Positions 24,326 through 32,093 of a DNA stretch of 37,265 bases are shown here, in pieces. Position numbers and translations under genes: made by a program. The notes under the pieces were generated by a model. The model saw nothing but the letters and a program-made list of their open reading frames with translations. It searched no databases and was not told where the DNA came from. The stretch's first letter is position 1, and each line of letters starts with the position of its first letter. Origin of the DNA: Frankiaceae bacterium (GTDB lineage Bacteria > Actinomycetota > Actinomycetes > JAFAQI01). The stretch is from positions 1 to 37,265 of the forward strand of contig JAICMI010000009.1 in the NCBI GenBank assembly GCA_025929315.1, read 5' to 3'.

Positions 24326-25681
24326 TCATCGCCGTAGGTACGCCGCCGATGTAGCGCCGTGTTCGGCTGCGGCTGGCAGATGAATCACAGCCGTGAGCCC
24401 GCCGCCGGCGGTCTCTTCGAGGTTGACCTTTCCATGGTCGGCCTCCACGAGGCGGGCAACGATTGCCAACCCGAGGCCGGCCTTTCGCGCCGTCCGGTCA
24501 CCCTCGAATCTCGTCAGCGCGGCCATCCGGCGGGCTGGCGTCATGCCAGGCCCGTCATCGGCCACCACGACCTCCCCTTGCCCGGACCGCGTGCGCACCG
24601 ACAGAGACACGCGGCCTCCGGGGGAAAGTGCATCCACCGCGTTGGCGAGAAGATTGTCGAGGACCTGCTCGAGATGCCCGGGCGTCAGCCGCGCCGTTGT
24701 CGGCTCGAGTGAGGTCGCCAGTGCAACCCCTGCGTCCTGGGCGACGGGCTGCCACATCTGTACCCGCTCCGAGACGACGGCCGCGATGTCGACGAGGGCT
24801 CTCTCACTGGGAGTCTCGTCGGCGCGCGCGATCGCGAGCAATCCGTCGAGCAACCGGTTGAGGCGAGCGATCTCCCGTAACGCGTCAACGAGTTCGGCTC
24901 GGGCCTCGTCGGGTGAGTCGTCGGCGAGCAGCTCAAGTCGGAGCTGCAGCGCGGCCAGCGGAGTGCGCAGCTGATGGGACACATCCGCGGTCATGGTGCG
25001 CTGGCTGTGCAGCAGCGCACTGATCCGGTCGGCCATCTCGTTGAATGCCGCTGCCACCGAGCGCACCTCCGGCGGGCCGCCACGCACCTCGGTGCGCACG
25101 GTGACATCCCCGTGTCCCATGCGAGCGGCGGCGGACTCCAATCCGCGGAGTGGCTGGCCTATCCACCGTGCCAAGCCAGCCGCGGTCACGGCCCCGAATG
25201 CGATGGTGACGGCTGCCGCAGCCGCCAATGCGAGCCACAGCGCATGGACCCTGTGGTCGATTGGCTCGCTGTCCCGCACCAAGGCCACCGCGCCGAGCGG
25301 GCGTTGCGCGGGGCCGATCCGCGCGCTGACAGCCACGCCATCCGGCACGTGCGGCGTGACGCCCGCGCGGACCGCCGTCACGACCGAGTCCGGCACCGCG
25401 CGTCCGGCGCGCGCGAGCACGCCGCCGTCCCGGCTCAGCACGATCACGCCGTCGCCCGCAGCCACCGACGGCGACGTCGTCCGCGCCTGGGCATCGGCGG
25501 GGTCGGTCCGGTCACCCAGGCGTTCCTCCTCGCTGGTGGCAATTCCGCGAGCTGCGGCCAACGTGTTGGACCGGAAGTCGTCGCGCTGCTGGGAGGAGAT
25601 CTTGATCCCGAGTGGAACGACGACAAGCACGAGCAGTGCGACCAGGACCGCGAGGAACCCGGCGAGGATGCGTCTGGTCAT
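24326..25681 (-). CDS. Two-component sensor histidine kinase
   Basis: The 451-residue protein has a first membrane helix (RILAGFLAVLVALLVLVVV), an extracytoplasmic sensor region, a second helix (LALAAAAAVTIAFGAVTAAGL), a HAMP domain, then DHp and ATPase domains. Key motifs are VSHQLRTPLAAL with the phosphorylated His, N-box LDNLLANAVDAL, G1 VADDGPGM and G2 GLGLAIVARL. ATG 25681 overlaps the stop of the response-regulator gene by 4 bases (ATGA), so the two are coupled and form a cognate pair. A longer frame to 25795 lies inside the regulator gene. Confidence 0.93.
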   Translation of the reverse strand: MTRRILAGFLAVLVALLVLVVVPLGIKISSQQRDDFRSNTLAAARGIATSEEERLGDRTDPADAQARTTSPSVAAGDGVIVLSRDGGVLARAGRAVPDSVVTAVRAGVTPHVPDGVAVSARIGPAQRPLGAVALVRDSEPIDHRVHALWLALAAAAAVTIAFGAVTAAGLARWIGQPLRGLESAAARMGHGDVTVRTEVRGGPPEVRSVAAAFNEMADRISALLHSQRTMTADVSHQLRTPLAALQLRLELLADDSPDEARAELVDALREIARLNRLLDGLLAIARADETPSERALVDIAAVVSERVQMWQPVAQDAGVALATSLEPTTARLTPGHLEQVLDNLLANAVDALSPGGRVSLSVRTRSGQGEVVVADDGPGMTPARRMAALTRFEGDRTARKAGLGLAIVARLVEADHGKVNLEETAGGGLTAVIHLPAAAEHGATSAAYLRR

Positions 25682-26367
25682 GGTTGGCGCAGCCGGAAGC
25701 CACGACCGTAAACGGTCTCGATCAGAGACGCGTCGCCGAGCTTGCGACGCAATGCGGCGATGTGTACGTCGAGGACTTTCATCGGTCCATACCAATGGGT
25801 GTCCCAGGCACGGTCGAAGACTTCCTCGCGGGTCACGAGCCGTCCCGGCTCAGCTGCGAGACAGGCAAGGATGTCGAACTCCTTTGCGGTCAACGTCACC
25901 TCCGCGCCGTTGACGGTGACGCGTTGCCCGGCGAGGTCGATCGTCAACGGCCCGTGCCCGATGGTCGTAGGCGTGTCCTCTGTGCGGACTCGTCGAAGTG
26001 CAGCGCGCATCCGGGCGAGCAGCTCCGCGAAGCCGAATGGCTTCGCGAGGTAGTCGTCCGCACCTGCGTCCAACGCGGTGACTCGCTCGTGTTCGGTGTC
26101 GCGTGCGGTGACGACGAGGATCGGCGCGGAGGTCACCTCTCGCAGCTGCTGACACAGCTCGATGCCGTCCCCGTCGGGAAGGCCCAGGTCGAGCAGGATG
26201 AGCTCGGCTTCGAAGTGCGCGAGGGCGGCGGCGGCCGACCCGACGAGGTCCACCCGACAGCCGGCGCGTGACAAGCCGCGGACCAGCTGCTCGCCGATCG
26301 AGCGATCGTCCTCGACGACGAGCACGTGCACCCCGGCCAGAGCCCGGTTAGCCGTCGCGATGGTCAC
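25678..26367 (-). CDS. OmpR-family response regulator
   Basis: The 229-residue protein has a receiver domain with acidic pocket ED-D, phosphoacceptor Asp60 (LILLDLGLPDGDG) and conserved Lys109 (AKPFG), then a winged-helix DNA-binding domain (VTLTAKEFDILACLA, VLDVHIAALRRKLG). It starts at GTG 26367 and is coupled to the kinase gene. The 71-bp gap to the divergent DoxX-Rieske gene is the natural place for its binding site; GCTAAGC and GCTAGAC occur there 22 bp apart (two helical turns), only a suggestive repeat. It probably controls the DoxX-Rieske gene or itself. Confidence 0.93.
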   Translation of the reverse strand: MTIATANRALAGVHVLVVEDDRSIGEQLVRGLSRAGCRVDLVGSAAAALAHFEAELILLDLGLPDGDGIELCQQLREVTSAPILVVTARDTEHERVTALDAGADDYLAKPFGFAELLARMRAALRRVRTEDTPTTIGHGPLTIDLAGQRVTVNGAEVTLTAKEFDILACLAAEPGRLVTREEVFDRAWDTHWYGPMKVLDVHIAALRRKLGDASLIETVYGRGFRLRQP

Positions 26368-26438
26368 GGCGTCAACGCTAAGCCGTCCAGCCCGGCGCTA
26401 GACGAGTCCTTAACCCGCGGCGGTGCAGCATCGAAGGC

Positions 26439-27668
26439 ATGCCGCCAGCTACCCGTTCCCGTAGCGCTCCGGTCGGCCGGCCTGCCGCACTGTCGCCGTG
26501 GATCGCTGGGCAGCAATGGGCCCAGTACCGGCTGCGTCAGCCGGGCTGGCTGATCCTGCCTTTACGCGCGTTTCTCGGTGTGACCTTTCTCTATGCGTCG
26601 CTGCAAAAGCTCGCCAATCCGACGTATCTGGACCCGGCCAACGCACAGTCGGTGGTTGGACAGATGCGCACATTGCGTCACGTGAGCCCGATCGGACCGC
26701 TGCTCGGCCTGTCGCTGCATGCACCGACCTTGGTCGGGCTGCTCATCGCGTTCGGTGAGCTCGCCGTGGCCGTCGCCGTCCTACTCGGGCTGTGGACCCG
26801 GCTCGCCGCGGTAGGCGGAATGGCACTGTCGCTGACCTTTCTGCTCACGGTCAGTTGGCGAACGACGCCGTACTACTACGGCGCGGACATCGTCTTCTTC
26901 TTCGCTTGGACCGTGATCCTGGCGTTCGGTGCCGCCAACGTGCTCAGTCTCGACGGCTGGCTGCATCAGCGTGCACGAACCGCAGCCGGACTCGAGTCGT
27001 TGCCGGCACTTGTGTCCGTGGAGGTCCCGCGACTGCGGCAGCTCTGCGGTCGCGGCGAGGCGTGCGGTCTGCGGCCAGACGGCAGGTGCGGACGGCAGCA
27101 CTGCGGTGTCTTTCCCGTCGCCGAACGGCTTCGACCCGGTGTTGCGGCCGACGTTGACCGGCGCCGGTTGCTGCTCGCGGGCCGGGTCGCGATGCTCGCC
27201 GCTGTCGGCGCAGCTTTCACCGGCGGGATCACGGCCTGGCTCGGCCGGCTGGCCGGCGGCACGAAGTCCACGCAGCACGACGCACTGACGGCGGGCACTC
27301 CGCCAAGCCATGCCCCGAGTGCGAAGCCGACGGCTAGCACCAGCAAAGCGTCGAAGCCGCCGCCTGGGAAGGCGATCGGCCGAGCAACTCAGGTTCCTGT
27401 CGGTCAGGCCGGGCGGTTTACGGACCCGGCGTCGGGTGCCCCGGCGTACGTCGTGCATGCCAGCGGAAACACGTTCGTCGCCTTCTCGGCCGTCTGCACG
27501 CACGCGGGGTGCACCGTACAGTTCGACTCCGGTAGCCAGCAGTTCGTTTGTCCCTGCCACGGAGGCGTCTATGACGCGCACACCGGGCGGGTGCTCGCAG
27601 GCCCGCCGCCGTCGCCCCTGCCGAACATCTCGGTCCATGTCGTCAACGGTGAGATCCGGGTCGACTGA
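26439..27668 (+). CDS. DoxX-family/Rieske [2Fe-2S] fusion protein
   Basis: The 409-residue protein has a DoxX-like four-helix membrane domain (about 35-175, FLGVTFLYASLQKLANP, IAFGELAVAVAVLLGLW), a cytosolic-looking linker with four cysteines (Cys203, 209, 217, 222), a further hydrophobic helix preceded by DRRRLLLAG (twin-arginine-like, 240-248), a Pro/Ser/Lys-rich spacer (288-312), and a Rieske domain (318-409). Rieske ligands are Cys353 and His355 (CTHAGC) and Cys371 and His374 (CPCHGG), with Cys358 and Cys373 for the disulfide. DoxX relatives form thiosulfate:quinone oxidoreductase, so electron transfer from a sulfur or similar donor to the quinone pool is plausible, not shown. ATG 26439 is the first start in frame. 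Confidence 0.9.
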   Translation: MPPATRSRSAPVGRPAALSPWIAGQQWAQYRLRQPGWLILPLRAFLGVTFLYASLQKLANPTYLDPANAQSVVGQMRTLRHVSPIGPLLGLSLHAPTLVGLLIAFGELAVAVAVLLGLWTRLAAVGGMALSLTFLLTVSWRTTPYYYGADIVFFFAWTVILAFGAANVLSLDGWLHQRARTAAGLESLPALVSVEVPRLRQLCGRGEACGLRPDGRCGRQHCGVFPVAERLRPGVAADVDRRRLLLAGRVAMLAAVGAAFTGGITAWLGRLAGGTKSTQHDALTAGTPPSHAPSAKPTASTSKASKPPPGKAIGRATQVPVGQAGRFTDPASGAPAYVVHASGNTFVAFSAVCTHAGCTVQFDSGSQQFVCPCHGGVYDAHTGRVLAGPPPSPLPNISVHVVNGEIRVD

Positions 27669-27681
27669 ACACGATCACCGC

Positions 27682-27710
27682 TTGACAACTGTACGGTAGT
27701 GAAGCAGTAT
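27682..27710 (+). promoter_or_regulatory. Sigma70-like promoter giving a leaderless ArsR transcript
   Basis: TTGACA (27682-27687) and CAGTAT (27705-27710) are separated by exactly 17 bp. The expected transcription start, 6-7 bp beyond, falls on ATG 27717. TGTAC (27690-27694) and GTACA (27713-27717) make a loose inverted repeat around the -10 region, a possible autoregulatory site. Confidence 0.6.
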
Positions 27711-27716
27711 CAGTAC

Positions 27717-28073
27717 ATGGGCTCCCGTCGTAGTTCGTTGTCACACCCGCTGCCGGAGGCTCTGGTCGATCGGATAGCGGCGCGGTTCCGGGTCTTGGGC
27801 GAGCCGATGCGGATCCGGATCCTGGAGCGGTTGCGCGAGCGAGAGGCGTCGGTGCAGGAGCTCACCGACGCGATCGGGGTCTCACAGCAGAACGTGTCGA
27901 AACACCTCGGCGTCCTGTTCGCGGCCGGGATGGTCGGGCGCCGCAAACACGGCACGTTCACCTACTACCGGATCGTCGACCAGACGGTCTTCGAGTTGTG
28001 CGAGCAGGTCTGTGGCGCCGTGCAACGCGAGTTCGACGAGCTAGCGGTGGCCTTGGAAGGAGCACGACGGTGA
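27717..28073 (+). CDS. ArsR-family regulator with two C-terminal cysteines
   Basis: The 118-residue protein has an ArsR winged helix: FRVLGEPMRIRILERL, EASVQELTDAIGVSQQNVSKHLGVL as the helix-turn-helix, and GRRKHGTFTYYRI as the wing. The C-terminal helix carries Cys95 and Cys99 (FELCEQVCG), which could sense a metal, oxidant or persulfide. ATG 27717 is chosen because a TTGACA-17-CAGTAT promoter places +1 on it; a GTG at 27699 lies inside that promoter. It lies 48 bp after the DoxX-Rieske gene and overlaps the mini-ORF leading into the MMPL exporter gene, which it may repress. Confidence 0.9.
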   Translation: MGSRRSSLSHPLPEALVDRIAARFRVLGEPMRIRILERLREREASVQELTDAIGVSQQNVSKHLGVLFAAGMVGRRKHGTFTYYRIVDQTVFELCEQVCGAVQREFDELAVALEGARR

Positions 28074-28099
28074 TGGCGCGCGGCTGGTCCCGCTGGTGA
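28073..28099 (+). CDS. Possible eight-codon coupling mini-ORF (MARGWSRW)
   Basis: ATG 28073 overlaps the ArsR stop (TGATG), and the mini-ORF stop TGA (28097-28099) overlaps the MMPL start as GTGA. AAGGAG lies about 10 nt upstream of the ATG. The peptide would be MARGWSRW, with two tryptophans in eight codons. It could carry ribosomes from the ArsR gene to the MMPL gene, or be an accident of GC-rich sequence. No attenuator hairpin is evident. Confidence 0.35.
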   Translation: MARGWSRW

Positions 28100-30273
28100 G
28101 CACTACATCCACCGCTCGGTCCGTCGCGGGGGTGGCCGGAGGGGACCCGACCTATGGCCCGCTCGGCCGGCTTGGTCTGTGGACGGCAACTCATTTCCGT
28201 CACGTCCTCGTCGCGTGGATCCTGATCGCGGTCGGGCTCGGTGCGTTCGCCCCGGCTGCCGAGCACGCGCTCGCCGGCGCCGGCTGGGAAGCCTCCGGCT
28301 CGCAATCGGTGCAGGCGCGGCACTTGATCGACCGGCAGTTCTCGGGTCTGTCCAGCGCGGCGTTGCAAGTGGTCGTGCACGACGACGCGCAGTCCGTCAC
28401 CTCGCCGCAGGTCGCCGGCGTCGTCGCCGCAGCGGAACGCTTGTTGGGGGCAGACGGGCGGGTCAGCACCGTCGTGCCACCGCAACCGGGCATCTCGATC
28501 AGCCGCGACGGACATAGCGCAGTGATCCAGGCCGGCGCGGCGGGCGACACGAACGCGATGGTCCGCGCCGCCGACGCGTTGAAGGGTCCGCTCAGCAAGC
28601 TGTCCGGCTCCGGTACGACGGTTGCCTTGACGGGCTCGTCCGGGCTATGGAGCGACTTCAACGCGGCCAACCGCACAGCGATGATGCGCTCGGAGTTGTT
28701 CAGCTGGCCCGTGACCATGGCGATCCTCGTACTCGCGTTTGGAGCGCTCGTCGCCGCCGGCCTGCCCCTCATGCTCACGATCATCGGGTTGATGGCTGCT
28801 GCGGGCTCGCTGTATCTCGGGACGCACGTCGGCGCGATCTCGATCTGGGCGATGAACTTCGCGCTCATGTTCGCACTCGCGCTCGGCATCGACTACGCGC
28901 TGTTCCTGGTGGTGCGGTTCCGTGGCGCGCGGTTCGGTAGCGCGGAGGACGACCGACATGCGGTCGCTGAGACGATGGACACCGCCGGCAAGGCGGTCCT
29001 GTTCTCCGGGGTCACCGTGCTCATCTCGCTGTCCGCGGTCATGCTGGTGCCCTCGCCGGCGTTCCGGTCGATGGCGCTCGGCATCATGCTCGCGGTCGTC
29101 TTCGTCCTGGCCGCGACGTTGACGTTGCTACCCGCAGTCCTCGCGCGTCTTGGCCAACGTGTCGACAAGGGCGCTCTGCCGTGGGTGCACGCGGGTGAAC
29201 ACCGCTCGCCTCGATTCGCACGATGGGCCGAACGGCTGTGGCGACACCCGGTTGCCTACGGTGCGGCTGCGTTGGTCGCGCTGGTCGTGTTGGCGCTGCC
29301 GATCCTCGGCCTGCGCACCGGGATGCCGAGCATCAAGGTCATTCCCGACACCGCTAGTGCGCGCGTCGGCTACGACCTCGTGCAACAGGCCTTCGGGCCG
29401 GGTGCGCCGGGCGCGATCCAAGTCGTCGTCCCGACCGCCTCGGCGCACACTGCCGACGCGGTGCTCAGAGCCGACCACGGCATCAGCGCCGTCATGCCGG
29501 CGATGCCGTCGGAGAACGGCGGGTGGCAGCTCGTGCAGGCAGTCCCGAGTGTGGACCCGTCGGCCAAGGCGCTCGGGGCGACCGTCGACCGGCTTCGCAG
29601 CGAACTGCCGCCCGGGACGCTGCTCGGCGGCGCCGCGGTGGAAAACCACGACCTGGAGAAGCTGCTGGCGGCGAAGACACGCTTGGTAATAGGTGTGGTG
29701 CTCGGCCTCGGCTTCCTGTTGCTGTTGATCGCTTTGCAAGCGCCGCTGATCGCCGCCCTCGGCGTCGTCACCAACCTGCTGGCGGTCGGCGCCGCGTTCG
29801 GCGTGGCCCGGCTGATCTTCCAGGACGGGCACGGCGCAGGGCTGTTCGGCTTCGAGAGTCAGCATTTCCTGGACGCATGGGCACCGGTGTTCTTCTTCGC
29901 GATGATCTTCGCGATCTCCATGGACTACACCGTGTTCCTGCTCTCCAGCGCGAAAGAGCACTGGGAGCGCAGCCGCGACGCGCGGGACGCGATGGTCAAC
30001 GGCGTCGCGCACTCGGGTCGGGTCATCTTCGCCGCCGCTGCGGTCATGGTCGCCGTGTTCTTCACGTTCGCTTTGTCCGGGCCGTTGCCGCCGAAGGAGA
30101 TGGGCGTCGTGCTCGGCATCGCCGTGCTGCTCGACGCGCTGCTTGTGCGGCTGCTGTTGCTCCCCGTGCTGCTGCGGCTGGCCGGACGGGCCGCATGGGC
30201 GACTCCCCGCTGGCTACGACGAGCACTGCCGGATGTCCGCTTCAGCCACGACCCCGGCCGGTCCGCGCGATAG
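28096..30273 (+). CDS. MMPL/RND-family membrane transporter
   Basis: The 725-residue protein has the MMPL layout: a first helix (HVLVAWILIAVGLGAF), a large extracytoplasmic loop, a block of five helices with the family motif ALGIDYALFLVVRFR, a second helix start near VVALVVLALPILGL, another extracytoplasmic loop and a second helix block with IFAISMDYTVFLLSSAKEHW. The paired GIDYA and SMDYT motifs carry the aspartates used in proton coupling. MMPL proteins export lipids or drugs in actinobacteria; the cargo is unknown. GTG 28096 follows the mini-ORF and ArsR gene. Its 3' end overlaps the convergent universal stress protein gene by 32 bp. Confidence 0.92.
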   Translation: MSTTSTARSVAGVAGGDPTYGPLGRLGLWTATHFRHVLVAWILIAVGLGAFAPAAEHALAGAGWEASGSQSVQARHLIDRQFSGLSSAALQVVVHDDAQSVTSPQVAGVVAAAERLLGADGRVSTVVPPQPGISISRDGHSAVIQAGAAGDTNAMVRAADALKGPLSKLSGSGTTVALTGSSGLWSDFNAANRTAMMRSELFSWPVTMAILVLAFGALVAAGLPLMLTIIGLMAAAGSLYLGTHVGAISIWAMNFALMFALALGIDYALFLVVRFRGARFGSAEDDRHAVAETMDTAGKAVLFSGVTVLISLSAVMLVPSPAFRSMALGIMLAVVFVLAATLTLLPAVLARLGQRVDKGALPWVHAGEHRSPRFARWAERLWRHPVAYGAAALVALVVLALPILGLRTGMPSIKVIPDTASARVGYDLVQQAFGPGAPGAIQVVVPTASAHTADAVLRADHGISAVMPAMPSENGGWQLVQAVPSVDPSAKALGATVDRLRSELPPGTLLGGAAVENHDLEKLLAAKTRLVIGVVLGLGFLLLLIALQAPLIAALGVVTNLLAVGAAFGVARLIFQDGHGAGLFGFESQHFLDAWAPVFFFAMIFAISMDYTVFLLSSAKEHWERSRDARDAMVNGVAHSGRVIFAAAAVMVAVFFTFALSGPLPPKEMGVVLGIAVLLDALLVRLLLLPVLLRLAGRAAWATPRWLRRALPDVRFSHDPGRSAR

Positions 30274-30709
30274 GTTGCGCAGGCACGACGACAACGGGGC
30301 ACACTGGCCGGTAGGCGAGATCTTCCGCGCCGACGTCGGCGGCCTTACCCAGAACGAGGATGTCGCCGCAGCCGGCAGCTTCGGCGAGCAGGCTGAGGAC
30401 GCTGCCCCGGCGGACCACGAGCTCGGCGTCCTCGACCCACGGGCGGCTCAGCTCGATTCGACGTTGCAGCCGACGCTGGACGTCCATTGCCTGCTCGACG
30501 GTCCTGGACGTCTGCCGTCGGTCGGGATCGGCGTATGCGGTGACGATGCGCAGCGACATGCCACGGCAGAGTGCCTCGTCCGCTGCCCAGGCGAGGGCGT
30601 CCAGTGACGCCGGTCGGCTGTCGACGGCGACCACCACCCGCGGCGTCGCTAGCGCTTCCGCGGGCGCAGTCTCCGGCAGGGACATGTCCCGGAGATGGGT
30701 CGCTGTCAT
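30242..30709 (-). CDS. Universal stress protein (UspA) family, atypical
   Basis: The 155-residue protein has the UspA fold: VVVAVDSRPASLDALAWAADEA at the N-terminus and PVCPVVVVPAQP as the last strand. The ATP-binding loop, normally G-2x-G-9x-G(S/T), is shortened and altered here (VLGKAADVGAEDLAYRP), so nucleotide binding may be lost. ATG 30709 is the first of two nearby starts, the other being Met9. The gene diverges from the orphan response regulator across a 178-bp gap and overlaps the MMPL gene end by 32 bp. Confidence 0.82.
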   Translation of the reverse strand: MTATHLRDMSLPETAPAEALATPRVVVAVDSRPASLDALAWAADEALCRGMSLRIVTAYADPDRRQTSRTVEQAMDVQRRLQRRIELSRPWVEDAELVVRRGSVLSLLAEAAGCGDILVLGKAADVGAEDLAYRPVCPVVVVPAQPIARTGRGRG

Positions 30710-30785
30710 GGCGGCTCCGATCGAACGTCGTCATTGACCTGGCGTCCAGTGGATGGCATCGGTGCGTGTTCGTTGCGTTGTCCAG

Positions 30786-30803
30786 GTGGAGACGGGATGG
30801 AGC
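30786..30803 (+). promoter_or_regulatory. Direct-repeat box upstream of the orphan response regulator
   Basis: GTGGAGA-CGGG-ATGGAGC has the 7-4-7 spacing usual for OmpR/PhoB-type sites. It matches the reverse complement of the site at 31610-31627 at 12 of 14 repeat positions. It lies about 85 bp upstream of the regulator start and could serve autoregulation or control of the divergent Usp gene. Confidence 0.4.
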
Positions 30804-30887
30804 CGGAGTGGCGTGGATTGACCGGTGTCTGTCCGTGGCGGCTTAGCGTGTCAGTGACCTGAGGATCGCGGAGGAGGTGCGGCGGCC

Positions 30888-31583
30888 GTGCCTACCGTGC
30901 TGATCGTCGAGGACGAGATCAAGCTGCGCGAGCTTGTGCGGTCCTATCTGGAGCGGGACGGGCTGACCGTGCTGACCGCGGGGACCGGCGCGGACGGGCT
31001 GCACCTTTTCGCCGCCGCGAAACCGGACCTGATCATTTTGGATCTCGGGCTGCCGGATATAAGCGGCGAAGCGGTGGCTGCGGAGATTCGGCGCGGTTCG
31101 TCCGTGCCGATCGTGATGTTGACCGCAAGAGTTGAGGAGGCTGACCGGATCCGCGGCTTGGAGCTGGGTGCGGACGACTACGTGACCAAGCCGTTCAGCC
31201 CCCGGGAGCTGGTGCTGCGCGTGCTTGCGGTGCTGCGACGCGGTGCCGGCCAGGACGATCAGCAGCCGACCCACGGTTATGGCGGTGGCCGGCTGGTCAT
31301 CGACGAGGCGACCCGCAATGTCACGGTCGACGGTGGGCAGCGGGAGCTGACTCCGACGGAATGGCGGATCCTGCTGGCGCTGGCAACCAGGCCGGGTCGC
31401 GTGTACTCACGCGCGGAGCTGATCAACCGGGCCCGAGGACATGAGTTCGAGGGGTACGAACGTAGCGTCGATTCGCACATCAAGAACTTGCGCCGCAAGA
31501 TCGAGGCCGACCCGGCGCAACCGGAAATCGTGCTGACCGTCCTCGGCGGCGGCTATCGCCTGGGCCTGTCCCGCGACGGCTAG
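30888..31583 (+). CDS. Orphan OmpR/PhoB-family response regulator
   Basis: The 231-residue protein has an N-terminal receiver domain with VEDE (acidic pocket), phosphoacceptor Asp52 (LIILDLGLPDISG) and Lys101 (VTKPFSP), and a C-terminal winged helix (RELTPTEWRILLALATRPG, RSVDSHIKNLRRKIE, VLTVLGGGYRLG). GTG 30888 is supported by GGAGGAGG upstream. No histidine kinase gene follows; the next gene encodes a DksA-like protein, so its kinase must be elsewhere. Direct repeats of 7-4-7 form lie upstream of this gene and between it and the DksA-like gene. Confidence 0.92.
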   Translation: MPTVLIVEDEIKLRELVRSYLERDGLTVLTAGTGADGLHLFAAAKPDLIILDLGLPDISGEAVAAEIRRGSSVPIVMLTARVEEADRIRGLELGADDYVTKPFSPRELVLRVLAVLRRGAGQDDQQPTHGYGGGRLVIDEATRNVTVDGGQRELTPTEWRILLALATRPGRVYSRAELINRARGHEFEGYERSVDSHIKNLRRKIEADPAQPEIVLTVLGGGYRLGLSRDG

Positions 31584-31609
31584 GGGCGCCGGCCGACCTG
31601 GCTGACGCG

Positions 31610-31627
31610 TCTCCACCTGATCTCCAC
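31610..31627 (+). promoter_or_regulatory. Exact 7-4-7 direct repeat upstream of the DksA-like gene
   Basis: TCTCCAC-CTGA-TCTCCAC repeats exactly with an 11-bp period, the spacing bound by OmpR/PhoB-family dimers. It lies between the response-regulator stop (31583) and the DksA-like start (31698), 70 bp from the latter. Its reverse complement resembles 30786-30803. Confidence 0.5.
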
Positions 31628-31697
31628 GTCGAGTGCATAGCAGGCGCATCGCATGCGCCCAGACTCGCGCGACATCCGGACGACATCGGGAGGACGG

Positions 31698-32093
31698 ATG
31701 GGACACGATCTGCGCGTGCAGCAGTTGACCCCCCTCGAGCGCCTGCAGCTGCGCGACGCGTTACAGGACCGGTGGCGTGACCAGGTGCGGCAGATCACGC
31801 TGCTCTCCCTCGCCCGTTACGACCGCGAAGAAAGCTCTTTCGACAGGTCCATCGACGGCGCACGCGCGCGGCTCGAGGACCTCGAACAGGCGATGCACCG
31901 GTTGGACAACCGCAGCTACGGGCTTTGCGTTCGCTGCGGCGCGCCGATCGCCTTCACGCGGCTGGCCGAGAGACCAGAGGAGACGATCTGCGACAACTGC
32001 GTGCCGGAAGCCCGTCGGACCCGGCTAGCAGCGCCCACCGCGCCGATCGCGAGGAGTACGACGACGAGGCCGGCCACTGCGTCGAGCAAGTAG
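31698..32093 (+). CDS. TraR/DksA-family C4 zinc-finger protein (second copy)
   Basis: The 131-residue protein has a helical N-terminal half (LTPLERLQLRDALQDRW) and a zinc finger with Cys77 and Cys80 (CVRC) and Cys98 and Cys101 (CDNC), preceded by LDNRSYGLC. It shares layout with 45-416 but little sequence outside the finger. Family members act on RNA polymerase. ATG 31698 has GGGAGG about 5 nt upstream. The last 20 or so residues (Ala/Thr/Arg-rich) overlap antisense with the conserved end of the PAP2 gene, so the original stop was probably near 32026. Two 7-bp repeats upstream suggest control by the preceding response regulator. Confidence 0.87.
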   Translation: MGHDLRVQQLTPLERLQLRDALQDRWRDQVRQITLLSLARYDREESSFDRSIDGARARLEDLEQAMHRLDNRSYGLCVRCGAPIAFTRLAERPEETICDNCVPEARRTRLAAPTAPIARSTTTRPATASSK

